This document shows positions 63,167 through 64,000 of a DNA stretch of 64,000 bases, one piece after another. Source of the DNA: DAOPXV01 sp035352535 (GTDB lineage: Bacteria > Muiribacteriota > UBA9980). A program made the position numbers and the translations under genes. Each line of letters opens with the position of its first letter. Position 1 is the stretch's first letter. The notes beneath the pieces were generated by a model. The model saw only the letters and a program-made list of their open reading frames with translations. It was not told the DNA's origin and did not search any database. Where the stretch lies: assembly GCA_964545075.1 (NCBI GenBank), contig CAZJFS010000002.1, positions 1-64,000 on the forward strand. The letters run 5' to 3'.

Positions 63167-64000
63167 CTATTCTTCAGATTTTTTTGAAGATTCCTTTGAG
63201 TTTTTTTGAATCCGGTTCGCTTTAGCTTTTGCCGCGGACCATTTTGGATACAGTCCGATGCATTCATTAATCAGCGAAACCGCTTCGGAATCATGCCCGG
63301 AATCTGAAAGCGCCTGAGATAAAACAAGATAAAGGTTTCCGGCACGTGCGTCGCTTTTCTGCAGTTCGCGGAATTTAGCCAGAGCCTCGTTCATATTATC
63401 ATTTTGTACAAGAGTATATACTTCCGCGGCTCTTTCATGAACCGCATAGAGTTTCGAAAGAAGCCCGGTACCAAAAGTTGAAATCATTTTTTTGTTATTT
63501 TCGCTTATTTCCAGTGAAATTTTTTCGGACGCATCGAGATTTCCGCTCACCTTAAAAATTTCCCACGAATTACCATGTTTCGAGCATCTAAGCCTGACCT
63601 CATAAGCCATCAATTCTCCGTCATAAGAAAAATCGCAGTTATATTCACCGCCATCAGGACATTTCGGCGCTGAAGTCAAAATTCCGCCGGAAATAAGCTG
63701 GCTATCTCCGGCGCCCTCGGGAACGCAATGATCGGGAAATATTTCAGGAAATATCTGCCACACCATATCGAGAAATTCACAATTCAAATAACAATTTCTG
63801 CGTTTTTCGCTCATTTTCGCGTATTGCCTGTCAAAAACATTGACTATCTTAAAAATACCGGATTTTTCATCAAGCGAAAGAACGAATTCCTGATTAACCT
63901 CGTCGCCATCTTTGCTTGAAAAAGCAACTATAGCGCTTATGTTTTCCGATTTAGAACCGGAATGAGAAACTATTTTTGCGTCAAAACCGGAAAAAAGTTT
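63167..64000 (-). CDS. TPR-like protein with CPDGGEY...CSKHG motif, 5' part outside window
   Basis: The - strand frame stays open from the stop at 63167 to the window edge, so the ATG at 63814 is internal and at least 277 residues are present. From the edge: a beta-rich part (about 60 residues), a segment with CYLNCEFL and PKCPDGGEYNCDFSYDG then RLRCSKHGN, a pattern also found in pilin-like proteins of some candidate phyla, and a C-terminal TPR-like region (NDNMNEALAKFRELQKSD, LVLSQALSDSGHDSEAVSL) with a Lys/Ser tail. Function unknown. It converges with the vWA gene (5 bases apart). Confidence 0.7.
   Translation of the reverse strand, partial: KLFSGFDAKIVSHSGSKSENISAIVAFSSKDGDEVNQEFVLSLDEKSGIFKIVNVFDRQYAKMSEKRRNCYLNCEFLDMVWQIFPEIFPDHCVPEGAGDSQLISGGILTSAPKCPDGGEYNCDFSYDGELMAYEVRLRCSKHGNSWEIFKVSGNLDASEKISLEISENNKKMISTFGTGLLSKLYAVHERAAEVYTLVQNDNMNEALAKFRELQKSDARAGNLYLVLSQALSDSGHDSEAVSLINECIGLYPKWSAAKAKANRIQKNSKESSKKSEE

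Noticed and set aside
1..64000. CRISPR arrays, insertion sequences, prophage or integrase genes
   Set aside because: None seen: no regular short direct repeats with spacers and no transposase or recombinase motifs.

Overview
The window looks like a scaffold from a metagenome-assembled genome of an uncultured, flagellated, probably diderm bacterium of a deep candidate phylum. The run of exactly 100 N at 60695-60794 is a scaffolding gap. The gene mix is unusual: many TPR proteins, lipoproteins, a large tubulin-like GTPase, a Bat/MoxR operon, MinC/MinD without a visible MinE, rod proteins FlgF/FlgG, and a 2-hydroxyacyl-CoA dehydratase activase pair. I would look first among Riflebacteria/Wallbacteria-like lineages, but nothing in the window settles the taxonomy. 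There is no rRNA, transposase, integrase or CRISPR array.

Layout. The left end (1-2509, + strand) holds the end of an esterase-like gene, a secreted endonuclease I, and two small selenium/sulfur carrier-type proteins. A block of about 57 kb (2513-59420) is then entirely on the - strand. In transcription order, from high to low coordinates, it contains: (a) a Bat/MoxR/DUF58 envelope operon (59420-53481); (b) a 2242-aa secreted M6 metalloprotease with an Ig-like repeat stalk, a poly-Gly lipoprotein and a TPR/zinc-ribbon protein (53367-44348); (c) ribosomal protein S1, a zinc-finger protein, an oligopeptide-binding protein, a DHH phosphoesterase and endonuclease IV (44223-38985); (d) shikimate kinase, a small S1 protein, DUF501, FlgF and FlgG, ending at a strong terminator (38829-35177); (e) two tRNA-Val genes, each with its own promoter, then a tubulin-like protein with three TPR proteins (35047-28783); (f) a signalling group: HDOD protein, soluble histidine kinase, GAF/PP2C/HATPase protein and CheY-like receiver, followed by RsfS, a beta-CASP nuclease and a glycosyltransferase (28719-19200); (g) a single-gene NifU-like unit (19127-18764); (h) a long run of two NHL-repeat proteins, a TPR lipoprotein, MinC, MinD, the dehydratase-like pair, Trm112-like, a TIM-barrel isomerase-like protein, a GGDEF-TPR protein, SMC and a small membrane protein (18686-2513). 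The right end (59685-64000) has + strand genes for a response regulator, a clostripain-like protein interrupted by the N gap and a vWA-like protein, then a - strand gene that runs off the window.

How it works together. The themes are cell shape, division and chromosome segregation (SMC, MinCD, the tubulin-like protein, DUF501 with an S1 protein), envelope and secreted machinery (Bat operon, M6 protease, lipoproteins, NHL propellers) and cytoplasmic signalling (HDOD, histidine kinase, PP2C/HATPase, receivers, diguanylate cyclase). Promoters of the TTGACA-17-TATAAT type can be read by eye in front of many units, so a housekeeping sigma-70-like factor probably drives most of the region. The least described part is the tubulin-like/TPR operon directly behind a tRNA gene.
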